Source: Lingula anatina (Eukaryota; Brachiopoda; Lingulata; Lingulida; Lingulidae). From it: a DNA stretch of 64,000 nucleotides. The stretch is taken from contig NW_019773970.1 in NCBI RefSeq assembly GCF_001039355.2, positions 565,977 through 629,976 of the forward strand. Direction: 5' to 3'. A model generated the notes under the pieces. It saw nothing but the letters and a program-made list of their open reading frames with translations, was not told the DNA's origin and did no database searches. A program made the translations under genes and the position numbers. Numbering within the stretch: position 1 is the stretch's first letter; every line of letters starts with the position of its first letter. Shown one piece after another: positions 31,001-46,000 of the stretch.

Positions 31001-34000
31001 ATACGGGGGGGGGGGGGGTATATAAACTCCTAAATAATGGACTCTCGTATATGTACTTCAATAACAAAAACATCTGGCAACATGACTATATCCTCTTCAA
31101 AAAAAAAAAAAAAAAAATGAATGAAAGACTGAATGGATCTTTCTTTTCACTTAAACCCCTTTCATTGTGAATTGGTATTCCTTTTCACAACTTGACACCC
31201 TGTCTTCTATTGGTTGGGACCAAAAAATCATAAAACAATAAATGGAAAACCCTTTTGAACCCATCACCTTTTACCTGATCTGATATATCAAATTTTTGCA
31301 AACAAAAATACAATAGTCATCTGTGTCCATTTCCTAGTTTCGCCCCACAAATTGAAAATAAGTTATACTTTACCTCCAAAAGTAACTGTACTTTTGAGTA
31401 AAACTTTAATTTTTTAAAAATTATTCAATTTTTGTAGGACCCCTTAACTTGTGAAATATTGTAAACAATGCCAGAAAAGGGTTAAAAATACTGTGTGCAA
31501 GATTTTCTTTAAAAGATAGACCTTTCCGTGTTGTTTGTACATATCTAAGAGCCCTAGTCACTGAATTTTAAATCCTTTACCACCACAGCAACAGCAAACT
31601 CAGATTTTCGTGACAATACTTTTTATCGACAAGAAGGGCCCTCAGGACCTCGCACTTGTCCTAGCTACCACTGTGAAAAGTCAGAAGATCAAAGGAAAGT
31701 ATACAAATAGCACCTGTGCTTTCATCACACTGTTGCCATTATCACAAAATACTTCACCTATGCTAATCTTTACATTCAGTTACAGTTAGGTGATCAGTGT
31801 GACAAAATAAGAAACACTACGAAGGAGGTGTGTTTGCAACCATTATGTACCCAATCTCAAACCCAATCTTCTCAATCTGATAAATAATTCTATAAGCTCA
31901 CTTCAATAGATGTAACTCATCCTTGGCCCATCTACAAAGTTCATTTTCCAAACAAAATGTTCATTACTGAACATGTAAGTGAGACCAAAATCCCTCATGA
32001 ATCATTCAAAAGATAGTAAATACTGTTCAAATGAAAATCAAAATTGAATTGACTTCATTTAGTAGGACTTTAATATACTCTTTTCATTTCCTCTGAAAGC
32101 TTCCTTTAAATGAATTTTTTTAGCCCAAACTCCCTTTTCAACCGTCTCCATTTATAGTCACTACTTTTTAGGCTGCTTTATATTGGAAAACTGCCTAGAC
32201 AGTATCACAAAACTGTACCATAGATACATCCTACTGAAAAATGTATTCTGGTTGTCTGATAATTTGCTATAGGATAATCCCTAGTTTTACATAACTTTAT
32301 TATGAACATGGCTTTCACACCACAGCCTTTCTATTATAAAACAAAACAATTTGATGGAGCATTGATGCCCTAACCATTAATGCTGTATCAATTTCATCTT
32401 TATTTAAATTTGCACTTGATATCGTCACTAATATTTAACTGGGAAGAGGCATTGGTGAAATTATCATCACTTCTCTAGAAAAAAACTACTAAGTAAGTGC
32501 ATAATCTTCTGTAAATAATTAGCAGATACATGTACGATGAATCCTGCAGATATGTTGTCATTGTTTCAACCCAGCAAGATATACCCCACTGTCTAAACAA
32601 GAAGGTGTGTACAAATAGCTATAGTTTACTGAAGAAACACCAGTTGGCAGTCATAGAAAAAATACATCATGCTAAGTATGGGATAGCTGATAGGTATATA
32701 ACTTGAATTTAATTGATTTCTGAGTGACCACCAACAGGAACCAGGTGGGGCACGTTTTTCTTCCATGCTTCTTTACCAAGTATTATATCCATCAAAAACA
32801 ACAATGTTGCATCATGGAGGAGTGATGCCTCCTTGAAACTATTTTCTAGAATATTTCTTTGCTCCTGAAACTATTATTGTCAGTTAATAGTTGTTTGGGC
32901 CACACAAAATGACCAGGATGCCTCAGTGTGTTGTTCTAAAAACAATACAGGTGCCAGAGTCTCAACAACTAAGACAAAATACTGTAGGCTTTTGACCCAT
33001 TTTTTCCTTATTTTGATATTCTACAATATACTGCAAGGGTCAAAAATCATTATTTACAGATAAAACATGCACTGCCTTTATGTAAAAAGAGCCAATTTTC
33101 GTAAAACACTTCATCTATCAAATCTTACAGTGGCACTATTTAGAGGGTAGGGAATACCTTTTGCATTATGCGTGATTGGTCTTATTTTTCAAGCGTGATG
33201 CATTATTGGAGCCCAACATTCTGCGTGAAACGTGATTCAGGAACTTCTTTGTTCCACGTTATTGGTATAAATTCATCAACGTGATTCGCGATTTACCCTT
33301 CCAAATCTACGTGATTCGTGAAAACGTTTAATTAACGTTACAGGAATTTTGGTTCGAGAATGTCCCGAACTTTGCATCATGATTGTAAGGTGATCACTCA
33401 CTGAATATAAATTCAACAAACTCTTCGAACAAAGAAGGTAAAGCAGTGGAAATGTGAGTAGTTCGCTAGTTTCCGGTTCAAGTCGTATATCATCGCCTTA
33501 GTCTCGAACGCGGGAATCCTGACCAATGAGAATGGCTGAATATCTCTAAGTAGACGATTCCTGTTATTCAACACACAAAATAAATCATTCTGGTAATGTT
33601 ATAAATTCTTTGCATTCCTGCAAGTACGGCAAATTTCTATCTTGATGAATGGTGATAGCTTTCAATTACTCGTGATTGGTGATTGACCTGAATATATCTT
33701 CATGATTGGTGATTGACCTGTTTTAATTCTTCATGATTGGTAATTAAGGGGGATGGGGTATTCTCTACCCTCTATTTAGTATGCAATCATGACGCTCAGC
33801 TGTTCAGATGTCACCTGGCTGAATCAATTTAACACACATTTTCTGAAACATTTGGAGACTTTGTCCACCACTGCCACTTTACGGGTCACTGAAAATCCAT
33901 GAAGCACAATACATACGCGCACACACAAATACACACACCCACACAAGCTTGCCTTCTTACATTAAAAATGCATCAACAAAATTTAATTCATAGACTTGTA

Positions 34001-37000
34001 CATTAACATTGCCACCTAAAACAACAAATGGTATGTGCTATCTTTTTAAAAAGACAAAAGTGATGACTTAAATCAGGTTTGACTAGGTATGTGTAAAGTA
34101 AATAAAGTGTTGGACCTCATTCCCATAGACACACCATCGGTCTAGCTACATTGACCCAACTATGCAGGAGCTCTCGCTTAGTGCAATCAGCTTAACTGAA
34201 TAAGATGCCTCAATCCTCTTCCCTATGTACTATAATCACTAGCATTTCTGCATTCTACTTAATGCCAGGAGGAGGCATGTTAATCTGTTAAGCTGATTGC
34301 ACTCAGCAAGAATCCCCAAGGAGTTGGGTCAATCCACGTAAACCAATGTGTCTATGGTAATGGGGCCTTAGTGGTGTCTACTGCATGTCTTATTCTAAAA
34401 TAGAAAATAAATTTTATACATGCAAAAAAAAGCCTATGGCCTAAATTTTTGGTCCGCCCCTGTACTTAATGCTTTTTTACAAGAAGGCACAACACTGTGC
34501 ATTAGAGAACAAAACTACATAACCATTTCCATTTACATCCAATACAACTGCAGGATGTGTAGCCGTTTTAAAATTAGCTTAGCTTAGTCAGTACATTAAG
34601 AAGTACATATTAAGAAGCAGTTACATCTTCTAATATTAAAACTGCTTTATGACAACACGGGATCTTTTTTTTATTTACTCATCTTTTCTTCAGCTACCTG
34701 ACCTGTATGTAAAATAAGATGACTCATAACCTCACTTTACTGTGGATCACTAGGACCTCCTAAGTCATTTAAAACCTTCTGAAGCTTTTCAAGAACCTTT
34801 AGAAAATGACCCAGCTAAAGTTTATGGAGAGTCTTTCACCTTTGTGAATACAAAGACACTTTTTTTTCTTAAGGGTGTTAAGAACAAACTTAATGGTCAA
34901 TAAAATGATCTAAATGTACATAAAACGTTAATGTCATGATTGAATGTAGTATAACACATAATTATCTCATACTTAAAGCAATCATAAAGGAAAAAAACTT
35001 TTTCAGGAGAAAGATCTTGCTTTTGTGGTTCTTTTGTCAATTTCTGCATCTTGAACTTAGTTTGGTACCATAAAAATGCAGTGAGCCCAATAAACTTGTC
35101 TATTAAACATCTTCAGTCAATCAAACAGAGATCTTAAATGATGTTACATGTATCACATAGTAGGTTTGCAGTGGTGAGATTAGAAGTGTGAGCCACGCCA
35201 TTTTAAAGCATTTACTGGCATTCAGAGCTTAAAGTGAATTCAGTCAGGCAAAAGAAGTGGGCAATCAACATCTTGCCATCAATCCTCTAGCTCAATACAT
35301 TTCTCGGTATTTGTGGGAATTGCCAACTTCTTCATTTCACTTCAGGAAAAGCCTAAGGAACCTACAAACACAAAGCAAATCAATAATTTGGATTACTTTA
35401 CATTACAATAATTGGTATTAACTACAAAAATATGTGTTCTACAGCTGTTTGAACAAGCAGCAGTGGAAAGTCACAGAATGTCAGCACATTTGATCCTTGC
35501 AAATGAGCAGTCAATGTTTCTGCAGGATGATCATTTCCACCAAGGGGAGATAATCTGAACTCTGGTTACACTTGCAGATAGCACTGCCCCCTATTGGCAG
35601 ACTTCTGCCACCTGATAACACTATATTCAAGTGAAGAACAGCATTCAGCAACATTTGTACACCACTTTTATTCTTTTGTTTCACACTCTTTACTGACATA
35701 TTTGTCGGCTGAAATAGTTAACAATTTTTTTAAAAAGAAATATAATTAAATCCATACTTACACAGTACATGTAACATCATTATAATAAAATCAAAACCAA
35801 TTTCTACAGGTCGGTTGTCAACTACAGTCTAGTGGAATTTGAGAAATAAACTGATTGCCCCAAAAAGATCGAAAAGTCTGAAAGCTAAAATGTGTTGACT
35901 GCCATCATTTTTCTTTTTGATTCAGTTACATTTACCTCAAAGTCAGATATATAAGCCAAATGTATTGAAAAAAAACTTGGAAAGCCAATGTGTGTTAATT
36001 GTCTGACATCATTTATTTTTCTTTTTTTGCCATAGTTCTGGGAATCTAAGAAAAACATCAGCCTCCTGGGAATCATTTTCTGCCTCACACCACAACAACA
36101 CAGTATACACCATCAAGTCTTCATCAATCAAAATTCTAACTTTGGTCTCTTAATTAAGCAGACTTGCAACTCTCAGAACGCCTATTTCAGACTATGAATA
36201 TTATCATGCCCACAGCAATTTCCCTCCCAATTTTATGGTTCTTAAGATCTAAACTATCCCCTTGACTAAAATAGTCTAATTGGGATAGTAGGCAAAAGCA
36301 CTGGCATCCGATGATCTTAAACTGAGAAATCTCTGCTTTTACATCATCCAACAAGTATTATATGAAAACACAAACTTTACCTTTTTTCTACACAACTAAT
36401 TTCCCAAGAGAGAAACTGGTTTTTCAATGGAACAAAGAAAAAAACACTTTCAACAGGTATATGTTGTAAAAAAAAAAACACACACACACACACAAGGGTC
36501 AGAGAGAATCTAATTTGTCGAAAGTTATTTATATTTCTACATTAGCCTTTACACAAGTTTGAAAACTCATTTTCAATTATAAATACAACAGGAAACTTGG
36601 TTATCCATCATAATCACCTTAAAGCTATTCTTTCAGTATCAGGATAATATAAATATAAGTCAAATATGAATTGTTTTAGTAAGCAGAAATGCAGCAAATC
36701 ACAATCACAATCTAGCAAATCACAACCACAAACTGAAAGGATAAACTTAATTTCAGACTATAACCCCCTTAATTTAAAAACTCAATACAACATTTTCTTC
36801 AGCAAAACAGTTATAATAATACAATGTACAGCAAGGTGACATTTTCTTCAACCAAATGGGCCTGACCAAACCAACCACATCTAAACTTTTCTCACTAGTG
36901 CCTAACCAATCAAAATAATCAAGAGGTAGACAAGACAGGACTTGACAATCAAAAATGACAAATCAAACAAACAAAAAAATGTCCTTGTTGACCATTTCAC

Positions 37001-40000
37001 CATCTTTCAAACACTGAGAAAGTAAAATATTATATCACCTTTCATCCCCCCTTTACCATGTGATTATTGATCCTTCCACATGGTTCTAACATCATATAAC
37101 AAAGGCTGACTGAATATCAACTTACTTTTCCCTATCTGTTTAACCATATCTTTAGTGGCCTTCAAAAACATCACTTTCCAACTTCCATACAAATAACACC
37201 ATTACAATGTTATATTACATTCCCCAGCCCTTTTATTAAATGCTGCAGTAGCAATGATAAAGCATACCATATATTCCATGAGACAAGATAAACCAGATTA
37301 GTCTCCAGTTTCCTAAGGGTGTAATTACAAAGATATTCAGTTTAAAACAATTTCCATCACCATTTCATTTGGTTTGGATTGATTATAGTTTAACCTAATG
37401 AGAGACTGAATACATCAGATATCATTAAATTATCAATAATAAAGATGATCTGTGGTTGAATTCTATTAATCCAGTAAGAGTTGAGCAGGTGGTCAATGGG
37501 CCTCTTATGATCTATATGCTTCTGCTGTACCATGAATCCAGACCTCATTTATGGTTGAAATAAATATCATAATGCATAGAATATCACTTTAAGAGGGCAT
37601 TATTGTCTTCTTATTATATTTCATTTAATATAATACAGTTTTATACAACATTTCTTTTTATGATAAATTAAGTATGAGGTAAAACATCAATAAGACGTAC
37701 ATAAGATGCAAACAAAATATTCAATTCTGATGAAAATTAGACTTAGAGGGTCAACAAAAGTAAATGTACCCAACAAAAATATTTTTTTTGCAATAAGTTT
37801 TGATATGATAGGTTTCTGCTTCCATATGCATGTTACCATGCAATAAAGTGCTGATATATATAATACTAAAAATATACATATGCATCAATGATATATAGTG
37901 CACAACTTCTTTAAAAAATTGTACACCCTACTTTCAAGCTGGTCACTAAAATTAATCTGTGACATGCATGTTCATTATCAAAATGCGTGAGTTTACTTCA
38001 TAATGCAGAAAAGTGGTCAATAAGCTATACTTCTTGATATCAATGTCTAATGTCTATCTTTTCTTCAGGTAATATGGAAAAAGGAAGGCATATTACAGCC
38101 ACTCACTGTGGGCACCTTCGTGTTCACTGATGATGAGCGTTTGTCCACAGCCTGTGAACTCAAGGGCCAGGACACCACATGTTCCCTCAAGATTAACAGG
38201 GTATCTGTGGATGATGCCGGCATCTACTTCTGTGAAGTTTCAACAAATTTGGACGTTCATCTGAAATATCAAATACAACTTAATGTAAAAGGTATGAAAG
38301 TTGCTGTAAATATAAAGCAACAACTGGAAAAGGAATGATTTACACTGAGAAAAATCCTTTTTGAGCTCAACCTTAATTTGTTTTCCATTATATTAAGATT
38401 TCCAACACATTGATCCATTAGTAGTAAATATTCATGTAAAGAGGGTCAATCTTTTCCTGATAATTTCCCCAAATTCAATGACAGGTATAACACTCACAAG
38501 CATTTGCATTAAACATCAGGTATATATTTGTTATGTTGACTAAAGTAATCTCACCATGTATATCCTATATTTATTAGTTAACCATTATAGGTACTATTTT
38601 TATGTTAAGGTTTGTTCCTGTGACTGCCTTTTATTAAGTTTCAACTTTATGACATGCGCAGCATGCATGCTATTAACTTCCAAATCCATTCAGTTTGACT
38701 CCATTCTTGATTGCATTTTTGCTAGGTTTTACTAAATATGGGCAAAACTAACAAGTGGCCAGTTTTGTCACATTGCTCATTTTGCTTTTTTTAAATTGTT
38801 AACCCATTAAAGAGTTTGATTAACAGGAGCAGATGCTGGCCAATTAATTGCTTGCCGACTTTTTTCTCTGTAACATATATTCCTTTGTGATTGATATATG
38901 CCTTATGAATCAGTTGTGTATGAATATAAAACCTTTTGTATTCTTACTTTGCTGAATTTGTTTGCATAATATGCAGTAGTTTGTATGAGTATTTTTCATC
39001 ATAATATAAGTGCATTTTATTGGTTACTAGATATGACATATAACATGCATGAATTATGCCAAATTCATAATATTTGAATATCAAGGCTTTGAAATGTAAT
39101 AAGCTTCAAGTTCTTGTTGCAATGTTGTCTTGTTTTCATGTGCAGTAATGAACTTAAATTAGGCTAGGATAGGCCTGACATGTCACTTTTATCTCTAACT
39201 ATCGCATGAGATGTTGTTGCATAATTAAGCTAATTACTAACAAACAGTCATGTTACTCTCTAGCTGTTCTCCTAGATACGCAATCTCTCAATATTTTCTA
39301 ACAACAAGGATACACTGCTCTTGCAGACATCATCTGGGCTCCTGTGTCATTTATAATTAGCAGATACAATGCAATTTGAACAATAAAACTATAACGGGGA
39401 TGCTACATAACTGTAAGTGTAACAATCCCAAAAACATTTTTTGCAAACACAGGGTTCATGGGTAAATATTGCATTACTCCAAGGTAAACTCCATCATAAC
39501 AGGGTTGAGCTCAGATGAAGTCAGCTGGATCTCTTAAGGTGAATCCTTCTTCATAAGGACATCAGAACTTGTTCACTCTCATAACTGCTTTTTGCACCAT
39601 TGTTGTTCCCAGGACATTACGACCCAGAAGAACCTCCAGGTAGACTGGTTTTCCTATTGTCAGATTTCTCAAATTCTTTATTTATTGTCATGTTGTTGTT
39701 GTGCAAGCAAACCTTTGTGTTTAACACAAGGTTACAGAACCAACAAAGTCATATTTTAAGCACTTTGGCACATTTGTGCACAGTTTTAGTACTATCATGC
39801 AATGCATCACATTTTCTGGCCTTCACTTGTCAAGCATCTAGATTTGTTCAATTTAAACTAAATTCTATATTAATGCATAATCCATGCCTTCTGACACAGC
39901 TTTTGCCCTGAAATGTCTTTGCCATAAAAACAGCATGTGTCTATATATGCTTGTTTCGCTACCTACCTACTGGCAATTTGAGAAAGACATACAAATGCTT

Positions 40001-43000
40001 TGCAATCTGTATCTTCATGCTTAACTTAATTACTACATGGGCAAAAAAAAAAACAAAAGCCAACAAAACAAAGTGCCTCCAAAAGTGGAGAGAGATGTGC
40101 CGTTTTAGGTAACCCTGTCATATGTCAGTCAAACAAAATGTTTCTCCCCCCCCCCATTTTATGATTTGATAACACAAAAAGTAAATAAAAAACTACTGCC
40201 ATACCAAATTATAGGCCTCTATATAAATTATAATTGCTGCATACAGCAAGTTGACCTGTTTATTGACATTTAAAAATCTCAGAAAGGCATTTTGGGACAA
40301 ACAATGTCACAGTGGCACAAGCAGATTATTGTGGCTGTGATCCTGTGACCAGTTAAGGGATTCCACACATAAATCAAGTACTGATCAATTCAGTATTTCT
40401 AGCTAGAACTAAAAATCAGGCAAAAACTTTGCCTTTTAAAAGCCTCTTTGTTCCTCATTTTAGAACTGCATAAAGGCAAAATTATATTCTGCTTAAAGAG
40501 TGGCTGATACTACATATTAGATGTTCCCTTTACTTGATTCTCTTACTCTTTTAGATGTGGTCTTTGCATTGGAACAAACCACATGTTAGATGTTGTTTTA
40601 ATCACAATAGTGGAAGTTTTTTTTTATCATAAATCTGCATAGCGAAGTTTGTCCATTCCTTTCAGGAAAGATTGCATTGTCAGTTTAAGCCTTTGTGCTG
40701 AATGACCTTATAAACATAAGTCCTTCAAATATATCCACAGCACAATTATCTTAACTATTAGTTTGGGTATACATATAATATTTACTGAAGAAATTTAAGT
40801 TGATTAAGTTTTTTCTAATCATATTTGAAAACTGGCTTTTTAATAATTAACTAACCAATCTGACAATAGACATGGGTGGGTGAAAGTTTTTGTAGTGATA
40901 GTCTTTACATGTACACACTGCACCAGCAGAGGACATTACCACCACACCACCACTGTCATTACACTATAGTCAATAAATGTGGCAGAATGGAATCACAGTC
41001 CTGTACATGCACTACCCCCCCTAACCACCATCACTGTGCTTACTGAGCACAGGTTAACAACAGTGGAGTCAGTCAAACTGAATATCTAGCTTTTGTTTTC
41101 CATGGAGACTATTATTTCATTGAGTGATCCTAAATTATAGCATCAATTTCTTATTTGCATGGAATTAAATGAACTCGAGTAGTAATTTTTAAGGCATGCA
41201 GCAGCACTAGTTTGAAACTATTTTAGTTCATTCTATGATAAGTTTTTGATCGTGTTACAGTCATAAGCTGGAATGCCAACTGTAACTGATTTTTATATCT
41301 CTTTGGAATGCCTAAATTTGACCCATTTTTGTTGGAATGGAATTAATCAGCTTTGATTGCCTAATCTATTTGAATTATAATTCATAGATAATCATCAAAT
41401 AGAATATTGTCACTTTATCATTGCAAAAACAAACCCTATAATTTGTTCCGCCATGTCTGCAACATTGCACAAGTACATAACATGGCGCTGACCCTTTGTA
41501 GATTTCCACTGTTGTTACTCTGTCCATCATTGCTGCGGTGCATGCAATACATGGATGTTTGTGTATTTTCTAATTTCAGAACGTCCATTGCTTCCTACAA
41601 AACCAGGTAAGAGAAGAGATTGTTGCCACCATCCTGACTGGCATTCATTTGTCAGTTTTTTTAAAGCACACTAACACTTCTATGACACTAGCAGTTGGTC
41701 ACCACAGATTATGTACTAGTATTGGGCAGGGAGGGTTAGGGAGAGAAAGTGAGGGGAGACTGCAAATTTATTATTAAGATGAAGGCAAAATAATGCAATG
41801 CAAATCACACTGGTATACTAAGCCCACCAAAATGGATGCTTTGCCTTGATACTGCATGCAAGGTAAAAAAAGGGTCTAGTCACTTAATGGCATTGCTTCT
41901 TGGATAAATCTCTAAAAAAGCTGTAAGACAGCGCACTAGCTGGTGTTGAATTAATTCTGATGCTTTTAAGGTTTGTGATCAATTGAACACAAATCTTTAT
42001 AAAGAGCAATTTTCTACAAGCTTTCCACAAATTTTCAAACAGGCAACTAAGGGCTTGGACCATGGAAATTTTTTTTTTGTCATGGAAGTGTAGTGTGGAA
42101 GAAATGGGGATACAAACAATTGCCCCTATGCTATTCATCAATCCATACAACCAGACAATATATTCTAATCCAACAACACATTGGCAAAGGTTTGGCAAGG
42201 GTATAATCTATAACAGCCTTTTGGCTAAAAATCAAAACTTTCTGGAAAATGGGAATATTGCAACCACCAAACAATCATACCCTTTTCAATCCCAGTTGCA
42301 ACATAATACATTTTACGCGTCATCTCTTCTCTTGGGATTTTCCCCAGAAAAGAGAGGACTGATCAGCTTGAAATCACTTCACACATATAATAGCTTGGTG
42401 GGTTTACAGGAATATAAACATATTTTACAACACATTTTTGTTCTTGCATGGGTAGTCACTGTCCTGCATGGCAACATTATTATTATTATTATCATTATCA
42501 TATAGATATCAAATACAGAGTACATGTATTTCCATGTTTTATGTGTCCATTTTGTTGCATGTGTGTAGTATCTGTGTGTCAGTAGAAAATATATATATTA
42601 ACTTTTTGTGGAATATAAAAAGCACAAAGCTTAAATATGAAATGAATATATCAATTTGAAGTTTGCCCCAAAAAATATGAATGCTAATAACCGTCTTCCT
42701 AATGATTGGAAGCTGTGCCATAAGCTATGAATCAATAGGTACGAGAGCATTTTATGCCAAGCATGATCAAACTGAGCATGAGACATATATTTAAAATAAA
42801 ATTTGACGGCATATAATAGTGACCCAGCTAGGCTTCTGAATCTTTAAGAAGGCATGCATAAACCCATATTAGTTGTGTATATAAGGGAACAATTTGCAGT
42901 GAATACAAAGCATGTAAACATACCCTTCCCCTCATGATATGAGCTGGTATACCAATAAGTCAAGGCATGTGCAACATATAGCCTTTTACCATTATAAGGC

Positions 43001-46000
43001 TACATGATTGAGCCAGGATCAAAAACTTCTAAATTCTTCAATAGTTGTTTCTCTTTCCTGTTTGTTAAGTTTTTTCCTCAGTAGCCTTGGTGCCTTGATC
43101 CCTTCCTTATCTCTTCACTTACTCTGAATGCTTGAGCTAAGCCAATTCTCAACTGAAATCACAGCAAATTGTGCTACTAACCCAGCATATAGAATAGTTT
43201 AAGCCTCCAAATCCATAAAATAATATACCATGATTGTGTAGTAAAAATGTAGTGATTGAAATACTGCATTATTCGTGGTGTTTTGTCTCTATATGTTCAG
43301 TGACAGTCCATCATGGCTTTTTGTTGTTTTAAGTTTATAAAGTAGTTAGAGGCTTCAATTTTTAATTTTTTTTACCAAATGAAATGGTAATATATATATA
43401 TAAGTGAAAGCATAATAAGTAGGAAAGTTCAAAAAAGGGGTTCCACGCAAGACATAGCAGAATGGACTTTTTTTAGTCCAATGCATGTTGTGGCCTTAGC
43501 AGGCATTTTTCTTTTTCCAGTGGTCCTCTCTGGGACAGAATATGTAGAAAAAGGCAGCCGAATGAGACTGATTTGCAATGCTACTGGCACAGAAGAGCCT
43601 CCCACTGGTATAGAATGGTTTAAGAAAGGCAAGCGCTTGCAGACCAATATGAAAAAAGGCATAGAAATCAAACAATATGTTTATATGAAAACACTGATAA
43701 GCATATTAGCCATACATCAAACAGATATGGAAGATGCTGGGGACTACATCTGTAGGTCCAGTCATAGCAGCAAGGCCGTCAACAAAATCAGTGTGCATGT
43801 TTTAGATGGTGAGAGACGTTTTCTAAATAATAAAACACCCTTGTAATTTAAACAAAAATGGTACAGATGTACAAAACTCTGAGCAACGAAAACAAGAAAT
43901 TGGAATCCTCAAAGAGATACGTAAAATCTCAAGGCCAGGCAAATCAAAATGCATTACAATCTGGGTGATTTCACCATTTCTTTTAAATATTTGCTGGAGG
44001 GAAAGGGTTCACGATTGCACATTTCTGCTCTTTATTTGGTAATTTTTTTGTGTGACTCAACACATTTGACATGAAAATTCACTCCTTTCACACATTTTTG
44101 ATCTTAAAAGAAAACACTGAAATTTAATGAAATGTTATAGATGTGATATCATGTGTTATAAATTTCAATCTTCATTATCTTTAACATTTGCTTTTTTCTT
44201 TATTTTCATGCTGTTTGCATGGGCAGTATCTACAACGAATGTTAAACGTGGTAAGCTCCCAGAATTTCTTACAGAGCTGGGTCTGGTTTTGTGTGTATTG
44301 CAGCACAAGAAAACCAGGTCCAATATCAGAATTAACAAAGATGATTTGTAGTCTAGTGTCATACATATTATTGCCTTAAAGAGACTAATTAAGCTGGATC
44401 CTAAGAGTATCTGAAACATATCCAAATTCAAGGAATCACTGAGACAAGTGGAACCTACAAAGTCAAAAAATGTATATCAATCACTTTACTTCAACTCTGC
44501 ACCTTCTTCCTTCACCATATACCTATACGTGCTTATGCATATAATTCTGAAAGAGGCTCACTCATAGGATCCAGACTAATCGACACACTTATATACTTAC
44601 TTACAGGTACTAGTAGATGTATGCTTGCATTGCTTTAGCTTGGATCAGGTTGCTTGCATTTTTCTCCCTTAAGTAGTAGAAAATGCTGATGATCTTTCTC
44701 CTTCTTCTCTTTCTTTCTCCATCTCTCTTTACTCTTGAATCACTTCTGCATCTGTCATCAGTATTGTGCGATCGTATCTATGGCTTAAAAAAATTCAAAT
44801 CACATATTATAAAACTGGCTGATTTTCTCAGGAAAGCTAACATTTTTGTCATTCTTTATATATAAACACTCACTTGCACTTTAACTTCATCTCAGCCAGT
44901 AATTTTTTATATAGATTGATATAACAGAAAAAAATTAAGTCTAACCACATTTCTAATAACTAGGTCCATTTGAATATGTTTGAAGCATTTAAAATTTCAG
45001 CAAAAAAGCTCTAAGATACCACATTAGGCACCTAGCTCTACTATAATTAGAATTTGAGTTTTCTGCTTTTATTAAATTTGGGATTTTCATCAGAAATAAA
45101 AACTGGTGAAAATACCATTTTGGTCCATACACCTGTTCAACGCTTCACTTCACAGTACACACCATGTCAGAAAAAAGGAAAAACAGCACTGTACATCACC
45201 AGTAACAACCTGCTCCATGTAGCTAATCATAATCATCACATTTGTGGACGCTGTTCTTTCTGTCTTGCTTTCTATCATCAGAACCAGGAGCCCAGCCTTG
45301 TGATCAGACAAATGCTGATGGCACTTGCAGCACTGGCATTCACCTGCAACCCCCAAACAACCTTGGCACCTCCAGTGAGTATGGCAACAGTATTCTGAGA
45401 GAAAAAATAGGGAAAACTTTATTGACTATTTCCTTTTCTCTCAACACTTTGGGCACTAAGTTTCTTTTCTTTTAATTATAACTACATACTCTAAGATAAT
45501 ATTTTGAAAATAAACCATTAGAGTTTTTCTGGATTTTTTTTTTTTTTTACTTACGATTCACTCTTTTACTATGAATAAAAATCAACCACTCAGTGCAAGA
45601 CTTTTAATCAAATCTTTAGAATAAAATGTTCAAACCCATAACTTCAACCAATGTACTTTGATCACATTTGAAATTTAAAGTCCAAATCTTCTTTTACCAT
45701 TATAATATTTAATATCATATTCTAGGTTCTCCTTCCCAAAAATATGCAGAAACATGCCACTCGCTGTTTGCTAGCTTTTAGTCATTGCTTTATGGTTTTA
45801 TGTTATAAAGACACAAGCAATACTCAGAGTTATTATATATGTCAATGAATATGTGACCATAATAGCTAATCAAATCCACACTAAACTGAAAAGGCAGAAT
45901 TATATCATGTTTACAACATATCAGACCCTTTTTCTCTTAATGGTCTAAACTGTTATCACTATCCAAGACTGTATTTTATAAGTAATGAAATTCCTTCCCT

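Larger units (their letters stand above)
24530..38068 (+). other. Intron 2 of the Ig-domain gene (13.5 kb)
   Basis: The intron splits Ig domain 1 just before the conserved tryptophan. No nested gene is recognised. It contains homopolymer runs (30155-30179, 31005-31018, 31099-31117), a 632-bp terminal-inverted-repeat element (33142-33773), a foldback element (34110-34371) and a short A/CA repeat near 36479-36494. Confidence 0.7.

Noticed and set aside
42062-42505. 147-codon open frame in Ig gene intron 5
   Set aside because: It ends in poly-Ile from a microsatellite, has no domain features or splice support, and has random-looking composition.
45054-45398. 114-codon frame opening with a possible extra 11- to 12-nt microexon (after ttttcatcag)
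   Set aside because: It would fit phase 1 but is too short to support. The rest of the frame runs through the intron and out of frame with exon 8.
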